Shown: piece after piece, positions 17,557 through 26,695 of the stretch
Numbering within the stretch: the first letter of the stretch is position 1
How the letters are laid out: each line of letters opens with the position of its first letter
From: Gammaproteobacteria bacterium
Lineage (GTDB): Bacteria > Pseudomonadota > Gammaproteobacteria > Nitrococcales > Nitrococcaceae
Assembly (NCBI GenBank): GCA_030433275.1
Contig: JAUILK010000017.1
Location: 1 to 62,577, forward strand
Reading direction: 5' to 3'
DNA length: 62,577 bases
Made by a program: the position numbers and the translations under genes
The notes under the pieces: generated by a model
Databases searched by the model: none
Told to the model about the DNA's origin: nothing
The model's input: the letters and a program-made list of their open reading frames with translations, nothing else

Positions 17557-18003
17557 GTCTTAATCCCTTTTCTGTCAGGGCCTGGTTCGAACGCATCCCG
17601 CAACGAACATTGCGCCGCAGTCTTTGTCTTAATCCCTTTTCTGTCAGGGCCTGGTTCGAACATCTCGCATACGGCGGATTTGTCAAAAGCTGGAGTCTTA
17701 ATCCCTTTTCTGTCAGGGCCTGGTTCGAACTTAATTGCAAAGCAAAATTATAAGCCAGAATTAGTCTTAATCCCTTTTCTGTCAGGGCCTGGTTCGAACG
17801 TAGTTCGTCACGGTGTCTCTATTGCAATGCGTCTTAATCCCTTTTCTGTCAGGGCCTGGTTCGAACCATCGTTTCGCCGTCGATTTTATTTTGCTCCTAG
17901 GTCTTAATCCCTTTTCTGTCAGGGCCTGGTTCGAACCCACTGTCTGGACAAGTCGCTAATCGAGGATGTCTTAATCCCTTTTCTGTCAGGGCCTGGTTCG
18001 AAC
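17557..18003 (-). CRISPR. CRISPR array, 7 identical 36-bp repeats, 6 spacers
   Basis: Repeats start at 17557, 17626, 17695, 17764, 17831, 17901 and 17968. On the plus strand each begins GTCTTAATCCCTTTTC and ends GGGCCTGGTTCGAAC, with no variant bases. Spacers are 33, 33, 33, 31, 34 and 31 nt. On the minus strand the repeat ends GGGATTAAGAC, resembling the crRNA 5' handle of type III repeats (the last 8 bases), so I infer transcription on the minus strand, the same as the cas genes. CCCT/AGGG within the minus-strand repeat can form a short stem. The third spacer (17731-17763) is only 8/33 G+C, far below the host, as expected of foreign DNA. Confidence 0.97.
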
Positions 18004-18098
18004 CGTTGGGCCGGAAAAAACCTCCTTCAATCAGTAGGCTGAGCGGAGCGTTATCGGGTAGGCGCATTTGCCGAAAGTTAGCTCCTGCAAGCGGGCGG
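18004..18098 (-). promoter_or_regulatory. Candidate CRISPR leader
   Basis: If the array is read on the minus strand, its leader must fit in these 95 bases between the stop of the second cas2 and the first repeat. The sequence is not A+T-rich overall. The short length suggests the array may be transcribed by read-through from the cas operon. The alternative leader would be 17464-17556 on the other side. Confidence 0.35.
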
Positions 18099-18428
18099 TC
18101 AGGCGGCCGAGCTCTGATCGTCACCGTCTTGCCAGGGACCGGCCAAGCCCAGCAGCTGCACGCCCTCGGGCAATGGCCGACGCCCCAGCCAGCGGGTCGG
18201 GCGGCTTTCTTGAACGGCATAAATGCGCACATCATCGGCTTTGCGGTCGATCAGCTCGGCGAGCTCTTGGGCCAAACGGTTGTGTTCCGGCGGCGTCAGC
18301 CAGCAGTAGAAAACGCTGTACTGCAGCGGCAAGCCCCAGCGCTTCATGCGCCGGTGCACCCGCGCAAGCCGGCGCGGCTCGCATATATCGTAACAGACCA
18401 GGTGCGGCGTGCGACGTGTTTGCGCCAT
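18099..18428 (-). CDS. cas2: Cas2, second copy (array-proximal)
   Basis: The 109-residue protein has the Cas2 ferredoxin-like fold signature: HLVCYDICEPRRLARVHRRM near residue 10, with the conserved Asp after the first strand, then GLPLQYSVFYCWLTP near 32 and VRIYAVQ near 68. It carries a longer C-terminal tail (about 30 residues after the last strand) than the other Cas2 at 20226-20507, from which it is clearly different in sequence. Its ATG follows the TAG of the Cas1-like gene with no spacing, so the two are translated together. Pairing with the dead Cas1 is inference from this layout. Confidence 0.9.
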   Translation of the reverse strand: MAQTRRTPHLVCYDICEPRRLARVHRRMKRWGLPLQYSVFYCWLTPPEHNRLAQELAELIDRKADDVRIYAVQESRPTRWLGRRPLPEGVQLLGLAGPWQDGDDQSSAA

Positions 18429-19253
18429 CTATGGTATCCGTAACGTGCGGCGCGCCTTGGCGGCCCGCCCGCTGGTGCGGGATGGTCCATAAGCGCGGGT
18501 CATATATTCCCAGCGCAGCGCATCGAGGTGGCGCTGCAGCTGCTCCGGCAAGGTAACGGCGGCGGTCAGCTCGAAGAACCGGACCAGCGTCGGGCGTTCG
18601 AGCTCACGGGTTTGTTGGCGGCGCCAGCGCACATACCGCCACAACAGGCGAACCTCCAGGCAGCGCTCCAACACCTTGACGAGCTCACAGCCCTTGGAGG
18701 AGAGCGCCTCCACCACCGGCTGCAGGCCGCGCCGGTCGATCTCCGCTTGCAGCCAGGCATGGAGGAGCTCGCGGAGCAAAGCGCTTTCCCGCTCGGCCGC
18801 CACGGCCGGGCGGAATTGGCGCAGGTAGCGCAGCAGCCGCTTGCGGTTGGCGGTGAAATCCCCGCGGAACCGCCGCCGGAACGCCAGGCTCCAAGCGTGT
18901 AGGAGCTGCGCCTCGCGCCACCAGCGGAAGGCTCCGGCGCCGCTGCTGCAGTCGATGGCTTCGGCCAGTTCACGCACCGCGGCGCTGGCTGTGGGTCGCG
19001 CTTGGTGGAGCACCGCTTCCATGACCCCGCCGGCGCTTTGGAAGTGCACTGTGCCGCCGCGCCGGACGATCTCCAGGCAAACCGCGAGGAGCCCCTCGCC
19101 GCTTGCGGTGATCACCGCACGGCGCACCCGCCGCAGCGGAATCCGGGTGTCGGCCCGTTGCGGCCGGCTTACCCGGATGCTCTCCGCTTCCAACTCCAGG
19201 CGGATCTCATGACGGGCATTCACATACAGCGCGCGGCTGTTTGGCGTGCTCAT
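18429..19253 (-). CDS. Divergent Cas1 paralogue without catalytic residues
   Basis: 274 residues. The N-terminal part (ALYVNARHEIRLELEAESI near residue 8, IPLRRVRRAVITASGEGLL near 38, EIVRRGGTVHFQSAGG near 62) is plainly the Cas1 beta-domain and aligns with the neighbouring Cas1. In the helical half the patterns line up but the metal ligands do not: the Cas1 GLEGG region is SSGAGAF, GLDPMLGVLHD becomes GLQPVVEALSS, and the SLACDLTEVARP region becomes KGCELVKVLERC. The Glu, His and Asp ligands are thus all replaced, although the frame is fully open and the start overlaps the cas1 stop (ATGA). I read it as a maintained, catalytically dead partner subunit rather than a decaying copy. Origin by duplication or independent acquisition cannot be told by eye. 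Confidence 0.8.
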   Translation of the reverse strand: MSTPNSRALYVNARHEIRLELEAESIRVSRPQRADTRIPLRRVRRAVITASGEGLLAVCLEIVRRGGTVHFQSAGGVMEAVLHQARPTASAAVRELAEAIDCSSGAGAFRWWREAQLLHAWSLAFRRRFRGDFTANRKRLLRYLRQFRPAVAAERESALLRELLHAWLQAEIDRRGLQPVVEALSSKGCELVKVLERCLEVRLLWRYVRWRRQQTRELERPTLVRFFELTAAVTLPEQLQRHLDALRWEYMTRAYGPSRTSGRAAKARRTLRIP

Positions 19254-20206
19254 ATATCGCTCGCCCCTCGCTGCAGGTTGATGCAGTCGTCCACCAGCGC
19301 AGCGCAAAGCCGCCGCAGCCAACGCCGGTGTACCGTGGCTTGGGTCTCGTAGGCCGCATAAAAAGTGGCCCGGGCGGCTTTGTTCATGCGCATGCCGCCG
19401 CCCTCTTGGCTGAACGACTCCGCGCGCAGCTGCCGTTCGGCGAACAAGCGCCAGACCAGGCGCTCCACGCGCGGACGGGCCACCTCGGTGAGATCGCAAG
19501 CAAGCGAGTCGCGGTTGTGGCTGCAGTCGTGCAACACGCCGAGCATGGGATCGAGACCGGCTTGGGCGATCGCGCGCAGGGCGTCAGCGTGCACCAGCGT
19601 ATAACCCAGCGAGAGTGCGGCGTTGACCGGGTCACGCGGCGGTCGCCGATTGCGGCCGTTGAATGCGAGCGTTGCGGCAAAGAGCTCGCCATAGGCGCGG
19701 TAGAAGGCGGCGGTGGCGCCGCCTTCGAGGCCGCGCAGACTCGCCAAGCGCTCGGCACGGCGAGCGCGGCTGCGGAGCCGGGCGAGGTGCTTGCTGCCCT
19801 GCACCAGGGCGAGCCTGCGCTCCGGGCGGATGGTTAGCGCCGTGCGCAGCAGGCGCTCCGCTCCGGCCAGGCGCATGGCCACCAACCGCCGAGCCCAGTG
19901 CAGCCGCCGCGGCTCGTTCAGACTGAGCCGGTATTGGCCCAGCCGGCGCAAGGCATCGCCGTGACCGGCGCCGTGCAGGTGGCTGCCGCGCTGCACGCCC
20001 CGGCCCGGCAAGAGCAGCACGCTCCCGCCGAGGCTCGCGAGCTGGGTGAGCAGGTTCGAGTCGAGGCTCACCGAACCGTTGATGACCAACCGCTCCACCC
20101 GGGCCAGCGGAATACTCTTCGGCCGCGCGTCGGGTTCGCGGATCAGCAGCGCACCGGATTGATACTCGAGCTTGGTGCCACGGCGGTCGATAATCACTGT
20201 GCCCAT
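19250..20206 (-). CDS. cas1: Cas1 integrase, catalytic residues intact
   Basis: Inserts new spacers at the CRISPR leader together with Cas2. The 318-residue protein has the beta-domain (GTVIIDRRGTKLEY at the start, IPLARVERLVINGSVSL near 35) and the full active site: Glu in LRGLEGGATAAFY near residue 158, His in GVLHDCSHN near 225, and Asp in SLACDLTEVARP near 237. Length is normal for Cas1. It starts 19 nt after cas2 and overlaps the Cas1-like gene by 4 bp. No reverse transcriptase or Cas4 domain is fused. Confidence 0.95.
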   Translation of the reverse strand: MGTVIIDRRGTKLEYQSGALLIREPDARPKSIPLARVERLVINGSVSLDSNLLTQLASLGGSVLLLPGRGVQRGSHLHGAGHGDALRRLGQYRLSLNEPRRLHWARRLVAMRLAGAERLLRTALTIRPERRLALVQGSKHLARLRSRARRAERLASLRGLEGGATAAFYRAYGELFAATLAFNGRNRRPPRDPVNAALSLGYTLVHADALRAIAQAGLDPMLGVLHDCSHNRDSLACDLTEVARPRVERLVWRLFAERQLRAESFSQEGGGMRMNKAARATFYAAYETQATVHRRWLRRLCAALVDDCINLQRGASDI

Positions 20207-20225
20207 AGCGTCAACCAATAAAGAG

Positions 20226-20507
20226 CTAGCCGAAGTAGAAATAAGCGGGGTCCGTCGGCGCGATCGCCACGCCCAGCGGCGTGATGGGCCGGCGGGGGTT
20301 GAGGGGGATGAGCGCGAAGCTGTCCTCCTCGAGCTCGAGCACACCGCGCATGGCACGCTCGAGCTCGGCGGTCTCCGCCGGAGTGAGCCAGCATTCGTAG
20401 GCGGATTTTTGCCCGCCGCTCGCGAAGCCTTTGATCACGCGCAGCGCGCGGGCGAGCCGGCGTGGCTCCCGGACATCGTAGGCAGCGAGGTAGAGTTTGC
20501 GGGGCAT
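20226..20507 (-). CDS. cas2: Cas2, first copy
   Basis: 93 residues with the Cas2 core: LYLAAYDVREPRRLARALRV near residue 5 including the conserved Asp, SAYECWLTP near 35, and a final strand DSFALIPLNPRRP near 62. It is shorter than the array-proximal Cas2 and closer to the usual length. It is the first gene after a 126-nt gap that separates the adaptation genes from the effector genes, so it may head its own transcript (cas2-cas1-cas1-like-cas2). Confidence 0.92.
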   Translation of the reverse strand: MPRKLYLAAYDVREPRRLARALRVIKGFASGGQKSAYECWLTPAETAELERAMRGVLELEEDSFALIPLNPRRPITPLGVAIAPTDPAYFYFG

Positions 20508-20569
20508 GGAATCGCTCTTGGCCTCTGTGGTGTAGATACCTTAGGTGCAAGAGCGCCACGGTGCGGAAA

Positions 20570-20583
20570 CGGCAAGCTTGCCG
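20570..20583. promoter_or_regulatory. 14-bp palindrome in the gap before the adaptation genes
   Basis: CGGCAAGCTTGCCG is a perfect palindrome in the middle of the only sizeable gap (20508-20633) within the cas locus. A regulator binding site or a small RNA hairpin controlling the cas1/cas2 group are both possible. The flanking minus strand also carries CTCTTTAACAATT, a possible A+T-rich promoter element. Confidence 0.35.
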
Positions 20584-20633
20584 CGCCGTCGGTGGAGAAT
20601 CGGCGAATTGTTAAAGAGCCTCGTGGAAACCGA

Positions 20634-20939
20634 TCAACGGTCCACTGCGGTCGTGCGCTCGGCGGAGTAGGCTTCGAGGCGCGCGCCGTGGCGCTCCAGC
20701 GTGTCCGCGGAGAGCTCGCGGCCGCGCAACGCGGCCGGCAGTCGGACGCTGATGTGCTCGTAGCGGGCGCCCCGGGCGCAGACTGCGGCTACGAGCTGAA
20801 CCGGCAGCGTGCCCACCACTCGGTCGCCGGCTTGGATCCAGTCGGGATCGAGGTGCGGCACGATGCGCCCGTCTTGCAGACCGCGGCGCGCCAGCCACTC
20901 CACGGCGCCGGCATGGCGGGTGACGATCCACAGCGTCAC
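20634..20939 (-). CDS. csx16: Csx16 (VVA1548 family), type III accessory protein
   Basis: The 101-residue product has the Csx16 signature: LWIVTRHAGAVEWLARRGLQ at the start, HLDPDWIQAGDRVVGTLPV near 35, ARGARYEHISVRLPAALRGR near 60, ELSADTLERHGARLEAY near 80. Csx16 occurs with type III systems and has been proposed to be a ring nuclease that breaks down cyclic oligoadenylate, ending the alarm raised by Cas10; I treat that role as family knowledge, not proven here. It starts with GTG on the GTGA overlap with cas6. Confidence 0.85.
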   Translation of the reverse strand: MTLWIVTRHAGAVEWLARRGLQDGRIVPHLDPDWIQAGDRVVGTLPVQLVAAVCARGARYEHISVRLPAALRGRELSADTLERHGARLEAYSAERTTAVDR

Positions 20940-21811
20940 GGTCGTGCCTCCAGCCGATAGCGCCCCAGTCCCATGACCGCGCCCTTGCCCACGTGCAGCC
21001 ATTGCCCGAGCCAGAGCCAGGGCCAGAGCGGCCCGAGCGCACCGCTCAGAGTGAGCTCGCCGACAAGCCCGCCCATGGGTATGCGGCGGCGCTGGCGGGC
21101 GGAGTAGCGCGCCCAGTCGAACCACTTCAGATGCACGTCGGTGACACGCACGGCGCGGGCCGCCGCGGCGAGCCCGCGGTAGTCCGCACTCAGCGGCGCG
21201 GTGGATTCGAGGTCGTGCAGCATGGACACCCGCCGGGTCAGCGTGGTGAACAGCGTGGTGAAATCGAATTCCTCCGGGCTTAGGTAGCGGTTCTCCCGGC
21301 GCAGCCGCAGCGGGTGCTCCAAAACCATGCGCACTCGGGGCGGCACGGGCGGTGGCTGGGGTATCTCGGCGGCAAAAGAGCTTTTGCCTGCGGTATTGAC
21401 CACCAGCGGCCGGGTTTCGCGCAGTACGAGCGGCGTGCCATTGAGGCGCAGCTTGGCAGCGGCGTCGAGCACTTCGCGGTGGCGGCGGGCCGCCGCGCCG
21501 ATCAGGGTGAGCTCCAGCGCCATCGGCTCGTCTCCGGCCTCGGTTCGGGGTGAGACCACGTAGGGGTGGGGCAGCTCGGCATAATGCCCGGCGAGCCCGC
21601 CGGCCCGCGCATGGGCGCGGGTCTCGAACAGCCGTCCGTAGCCACAGCCCCGGATGGCCGGGCAGCCCGTGCACTCCGGCGCGCCGGTGATGCAGGCGAG
21701 CTCCCGCAGCGCCTTACCGAGTGCTCCGCGCCAGAGCGCGCCGGGATAGGGCGGCCGGCGCAGAGGGGCGGCCGGCGCGAACATGAGCCGCATGGGCAGT
21801 AGGGGGATCAT
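20936..21811 (-). CDS. cas6: Cas6-family pre-crRNA processing endoribonuclease
   Basis: The 291-residue protein matches the RAMP-type Cas6 family with the conserved C-terminal domain: FDWARYSARQRRRIPMGGLV near residue 235, GELTLSGALGPLWPWLWLG near 255, and the glycine-rich RNA-binding loop VGKGAVMGLGRYRLE at the end. An N-terminal four-cysteine motif (CITGAPECTGCPAIRGCGYG near 40) is typical of this subfamily and may bind a metal. The ATG at 21811 overlaps the upstream stop (ATGA); the frame continues 11 codons up without support. It would cut the repeat RNA to give the 5' handle loaded into Cmr. Confidence 0.88.
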   Translation of the reverse strand: MIPLLPMRLMFAPAAPLRRPPYPGALWRGALGKALRELACITGAPECTGCPAIRGCGYGRLFETRAHARAGGLAGHYAELPHPYVVSPRTEAGDEPMALELTLIGAAARRHREVLDAAAKLRLNGTPLVLRETRPLVVNTAGKSSFAAEIPQPPPVPPRVRMVLEHPLRLRRENRYLSPEEFDFTTLFTTLTRRVSMLHDLESTAPLSADYRGLAAAARAVRVTDVHLKWFDWARYSARQRRRIPMGGLVGELTLSGALGPLWPWLWLGQWLHVGKGAVMGLGRYRLEARP

Positions 21812-23004
21812 GGGGTTCGCTCGGGGAGCAGGACGTCGAAGCATTCTTCCAGTAGCGCGCGCAGCCGCTGCGGAGAGGCGAGCGCCTGTTGGACCCTGTC
21901 ACTCCTGGCTTTGTCGCCATGGGCCAGTGCGTTGCGAGTCTTACGCAGCAGTTGGTATTGCGTGTAGATCGCCGGTCTCTCTGTCTCGAACCATTCCTTC
22001 GCTGTCTCACGTTCCGCCTGTTCATTCTGGCGCCCGACGAATCCACGCTCTTGGGTCAGCTTGGTAATGAAAGCCTCAAAGCCATAGAGGGAGGCACGCA
22101 AGTAGTCATTTTGACGCAAAGTATTCAGAGCTTGGGTGCGTTGACGCTCATAGAGGTAATTGCCGTCCACCCATTGCATGCGTTCTTCCAGCAGCGGCTG
22201 GAAGAGTGCTCCGGGACCGCTGAGCGGATGCTCGTGCAGGCTGTTGCGGGCTTTTTTCAGCAGGCCCCGAGCCTGCTGTCCCTGATGGATGCTCTCGCAA
22301 AAGGCGGCTTGGCGCAGATCGTCAGCGACGGCGGCATGGTCGGCTTTGATCAGCTCGGCTACGGCGCCGTAGTCACCGAGCCAGTCGTGGCGCTGCAGCG
22401 CTTCGATCCAGTCGGTGATGTTGAGCAGGCCAGAGAGGTTGCAAACCTCGGCGGTGTCCGTCTCCGGGCGGTAGGCACCGTACCAGAGTCCCTCGATAGC
22501 AAGCTCCGGCCGCGCGGCACGCAGGTACAGGGCCGCGGTCAGGGCGATCATCGGCAGGTGGCGGTAGGCGTGGGTGACGTCGATCGAGAGGCGCGCGGCG
22601 CCGTCGGTGGCCTGCGCGAGCGTCTGCAACAGAACCACCTGCTCGCCTTCCATCAAAGCTTTGGGGATGATGCGCAGCGCCACCTCGCAGTCCAGGGATG
22701 CAGCGAGTAACGGCCCCAGGGCATCGAGCTGGGCCTGCTCAACGGCTTCGCTCTTCACAGCGTCCATCAACGCGACGCGCTCATCGTCGTGCCCTTTGAG
22801 CGCCATGTCCCGCTCGAACAAATGATCCCACATGCTGCCGGTGGTGCCGAGGATCACCAACCGATCCGGGCGTTGCCAGCGTTGCAGACAGTAGCCGAGG
22901 TAGGCCGCTTGCTCGGTGGTGCCGTCGGGCAGGCGGTAGGTTGTCTGCCGGTAGCCGTTTTCGTTCCGGGGAGTACGGCCGAGAAAGGAAACCAATACAT
23001 GCAT
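21808..23004 (-). CDS. csx1: Csx1-type CARF-HEPN ribonuclease (TM1812-like)
   Basis: A 398-residue ancillary effector. The N-terminal CARF-like Rossmann half starts VLVSFLGRTPR and has LVILGTTGSMWDHL near 50 and ARLSIDVTHAYRHLPM near 135, the latter the ligand-binding motif of TM1812-type proteins. The C-terminal HEPN half carries RKTRNALAHGDK near residue 356, with the Arg-Xaa4-His active site intact. On binding cyclic oligoadenylate made by Cas10 it would cut RNA non-specifically. It lies between cmr6 and cas6 and overlaps cas6 by 4 bp. Confidence 0.88.
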   Translation of the reverse strand: MHVLVSFLGRTPRNENGYRQTTYRLPDGTTEQAAYLGYCLQRWQRPDRLVILGTTGSMWDHLFERDMALKGHDDERVALMDAVKSEAVEQAQLDALGPLLAASLDCEVALRIIPKALMEGEQVVLLQTLAQATDGAARLSIDVTHAYRHLPMIALTAALYLRAARPELAIEGLWYGAYRPETDTAEVCNLSGLLNITDWIEALQRHDWLGDYGAVAELIKADHAAVADDLRQAAFCESIHQGQQARGLLKKARNSLHEHPLSGPGALFQPLLEERMQWVDGNYLYERQRTQALNTLRQNDYLRASLYGFEAFITKLTQERGFVGRQNEQAERETAKEWFETERPAIYTQYQLLRKTRNALAHGDKARSDRVQQALASPQRLRALLEECFDVLLPERTP

Positions 23005-23010
23005 GGCGCT

Positions 23011-24195
23011 CTACTCTCCGAGGTAGCCAAGTACCGTCAAAGTGTGTTTGTACGCTTTCTTCTGCGCCGGTTTGTTGCCCTTACCGTCAGGGTTCCACTT
23101 GCCCTGCTTTTCCATGCGGTCGCGGGTGTCTTCGGCGGCGCGCCGCTTGTCCTCACCCTCGAAAGCGCCCGCTTGGAGCTGCCGGATGAGAAAAACATAG
23201 TCCGGTTGGTTTTTGTCATCACGCTGATCCAGCAGCTCCTCGATGCGCCGGAGGCAAGGATCCGTGATGCCTTCGAGTTCAGCCTTGCGGGTTGCTGCTT
23301 GCCGCTTCTCAGCGGCTTCTTGCTCGGCCTTGGCACGCGCGGTTTCGTCGACGGCCATGGCGCCGTAGCCCACGGCGGTTTTGGCGCCGAAGCCGAGCCA
23401 GTCGAAGGCGTGCCGGAAGGCGGCCTCCAGCAGCGCCTGCCAGCGCTCCGCCGCCGCCAGGGAGGCATTCAGGCGCTCGAGCAGCGGCCGGTTGCATTCC
23501 ACGTAGAAGCAAAAGCGCGTGCCCGGAGGGATGGCAAGAAACTGAATCCGGTTGGGTGAGCCCGAATCGTGCGGGCTTTGCCCACCGGTGTAGTAGTGGG
23601 TTTGGTGCGGCGTCATGATCTCCACCTGCAGCGTTTGCTTGTCCGCCAATACCGGGTAAGCGTCCCAGAAAGCGAGCGCGCCGCGCCGGGTATCCTCGCC
23701 GTTATCAGCGGGCTTGCCGAACAGCGCGTCGATGGTTGGTTTGCTCCAGCCGCCCGCGTTTGGTTCGCCGAATTCGCCTTCGGCTAGCTCTCGGGCAGAC
23801 TGTCGCACCACGCCCTTGATGCCGCTGCCCGGCAGGTAGGGCAGCCCGTAGGGCGAGAGAAAGGCGAAGCCGTTCTCCAGCGGATGCTCCATACCGAGGC
23901 CGGTGGCAAACGGCGCCGTGCTGCGCGCGGGTAGTTGCCAGAGCCCGCGGCGCGACTGGCCGAGCAGCGATTGCGCAAGCGCCGCCTGGCGTTCGGCCAG
24001 CGCGCTCATGCGCCGGCGGTCGTCGTCGGAGAGTTTGCCGGCTTGTCGCGCGGCTTTGGTTTTGGCGCTTGTGTCGATAGACCAAGGTTTCCGGGCGTCG
24101 GGCTCCCATATCGGAAAATACAGATAAAACGTGTGCCCCGGTGCGGCGTCGCGGAAATCTTGGCCTAGGTATTTGGGTACGGCGGCAATGGCCAT
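23011..24195 (-). CDS. cmr6: Cmr6, type III-B RAMP subunit
   Basis: 394 residues, longer than a typical Cmr6 (about 250-320). Core RAMP motifs are present: FATGLGMEHPLENG near residue 95, SPYGLPYLPGSGIKGVVRQS near 113, ALAFWDAYPV near 172, QTHYYTGG near 197, and the glycine-rich loop LGFGAKTAVGYGAM near 272. Beyond residue 285 comes a charged, coiled-coil-like extension (AEQEAAEKRQAATRKAEL) and a lysine-rich tail of unknown role, which explain the extra length. It abuts the cmr5 stop (TAG then ATG). Confidence 0.92.
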   Translation of the reverse strand: MAIAAVPKYLGQDFRDAAPGHTFYLYFPIWEPDARKPWSIDTSAKTKAARQAGKLSDDDRRRMSALAERQAALAQSLLGQSRRGLWQLPARSTAPFATGLGMEHPLENGFAFLSPYGLPYLPGSGIKGVVRQSARELAEGEFGEPNAGGWSKPTIDALFGKPADNGEDTRRGALAFWDAYPVLADKQTLQVEIMTPHQTHYYTGGQSPHDSGSPNRIQFLAIPPGTRFCFYVECNRPLLERLNASLAAAERWQALLEAAFRHAFDWLGFGAKTAVGYGAMAVDETARAKAEQEAAEKRQAATRKAELEGITDPCLRRIEELLDQRDDKNQPDYVFLIRQLQAGAFEGEDKRRAAEDTRDRMEKQGKWNPDGKGNKPAQKKAYKHTLTVLGYLGE

Positions 24196-24600
24196 CTACT
24201 CCTCCCGAGCCCGGCCCGAGTTCGATTGCTGCACGGCCGGGGCGATTTGACGGGTCCAACGCAGCCAGGCCAGCGCCTCGGCCGTGATCTGCTGGAACGC
24301 TGGCGGCTCGGCCTGCATCAGCGCCTGCATGAACGGCGCGAAGTTAGGGTTGCCGGTTTCCCGCGGGAACGTCTTCGGGAAACGTTCGGCGAGCCATTGC
24401 CGCAGGTGCTTGCTTAGCTCTGCATGATGTTCGCCCCCTTTTCCTTCGAGAAAAGCCAGTGTCTGCATGAGCCCGCTGTTCATGATCAGCGCCGGCAGGC
24501 CCTTGGCGAGCTTGGTGTAGGCTTCGATGTGGGCCGAGGGGCAGCCCTCGGCGCACTGCCAGGCGTCGGCGGCGCGCTGCTGCTCCAGGGTCTGGGGCAC
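24196..24600 (-). CDS. cmr5: Cmr5, type III-B small subunit
   Basis: A 134-residue helical protein matching Cmr5: QTLEQQRAADAWQC at the start, YTKLAKGLPALIMNSGLMQT near 28, LAFLEGKG near 48, and ALAWLRWTRQIAP near 108. It forms the inner filament of the Cmr complex along the crRNA-target duplex. The start is GTG at 24600, 3 nt after the cmr4 stop. The size is normal. Confidence 0.9.
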   Translation of the reverse strand: MPQTLEQQRAADAWQCAEGCPSAHIEAYTKLAKGLPALIMNSGLMQTLAFLEGKGGEHHAELSKHLRQWLAERFPKTFPRETGNPNFAPFMQALMQAEPPAFQQITAEALAWLRWTRQIAPAVQQSNSGRAREE

Positions 24601-24603
24601 GAC

Positions 24604-26691
<2,088 letters not shown>

Positions 26692-26695
<4 letters not shown>

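Noticed and set aside
17542-17907. Open frame with a repeated IPFLSGPGSN peptide
   Set aside because: It is the CRISPR repeat read in one frame. Repeat length (36) plus the 33-nt spacers keeps the frame open by chance.
18429-19253. Cas1-like gene as an ordinary decayed pseudogene
   Set aside because: There are no stops or frameshifts, both ends are translationally coupled to neighbours, and the length is near normal.
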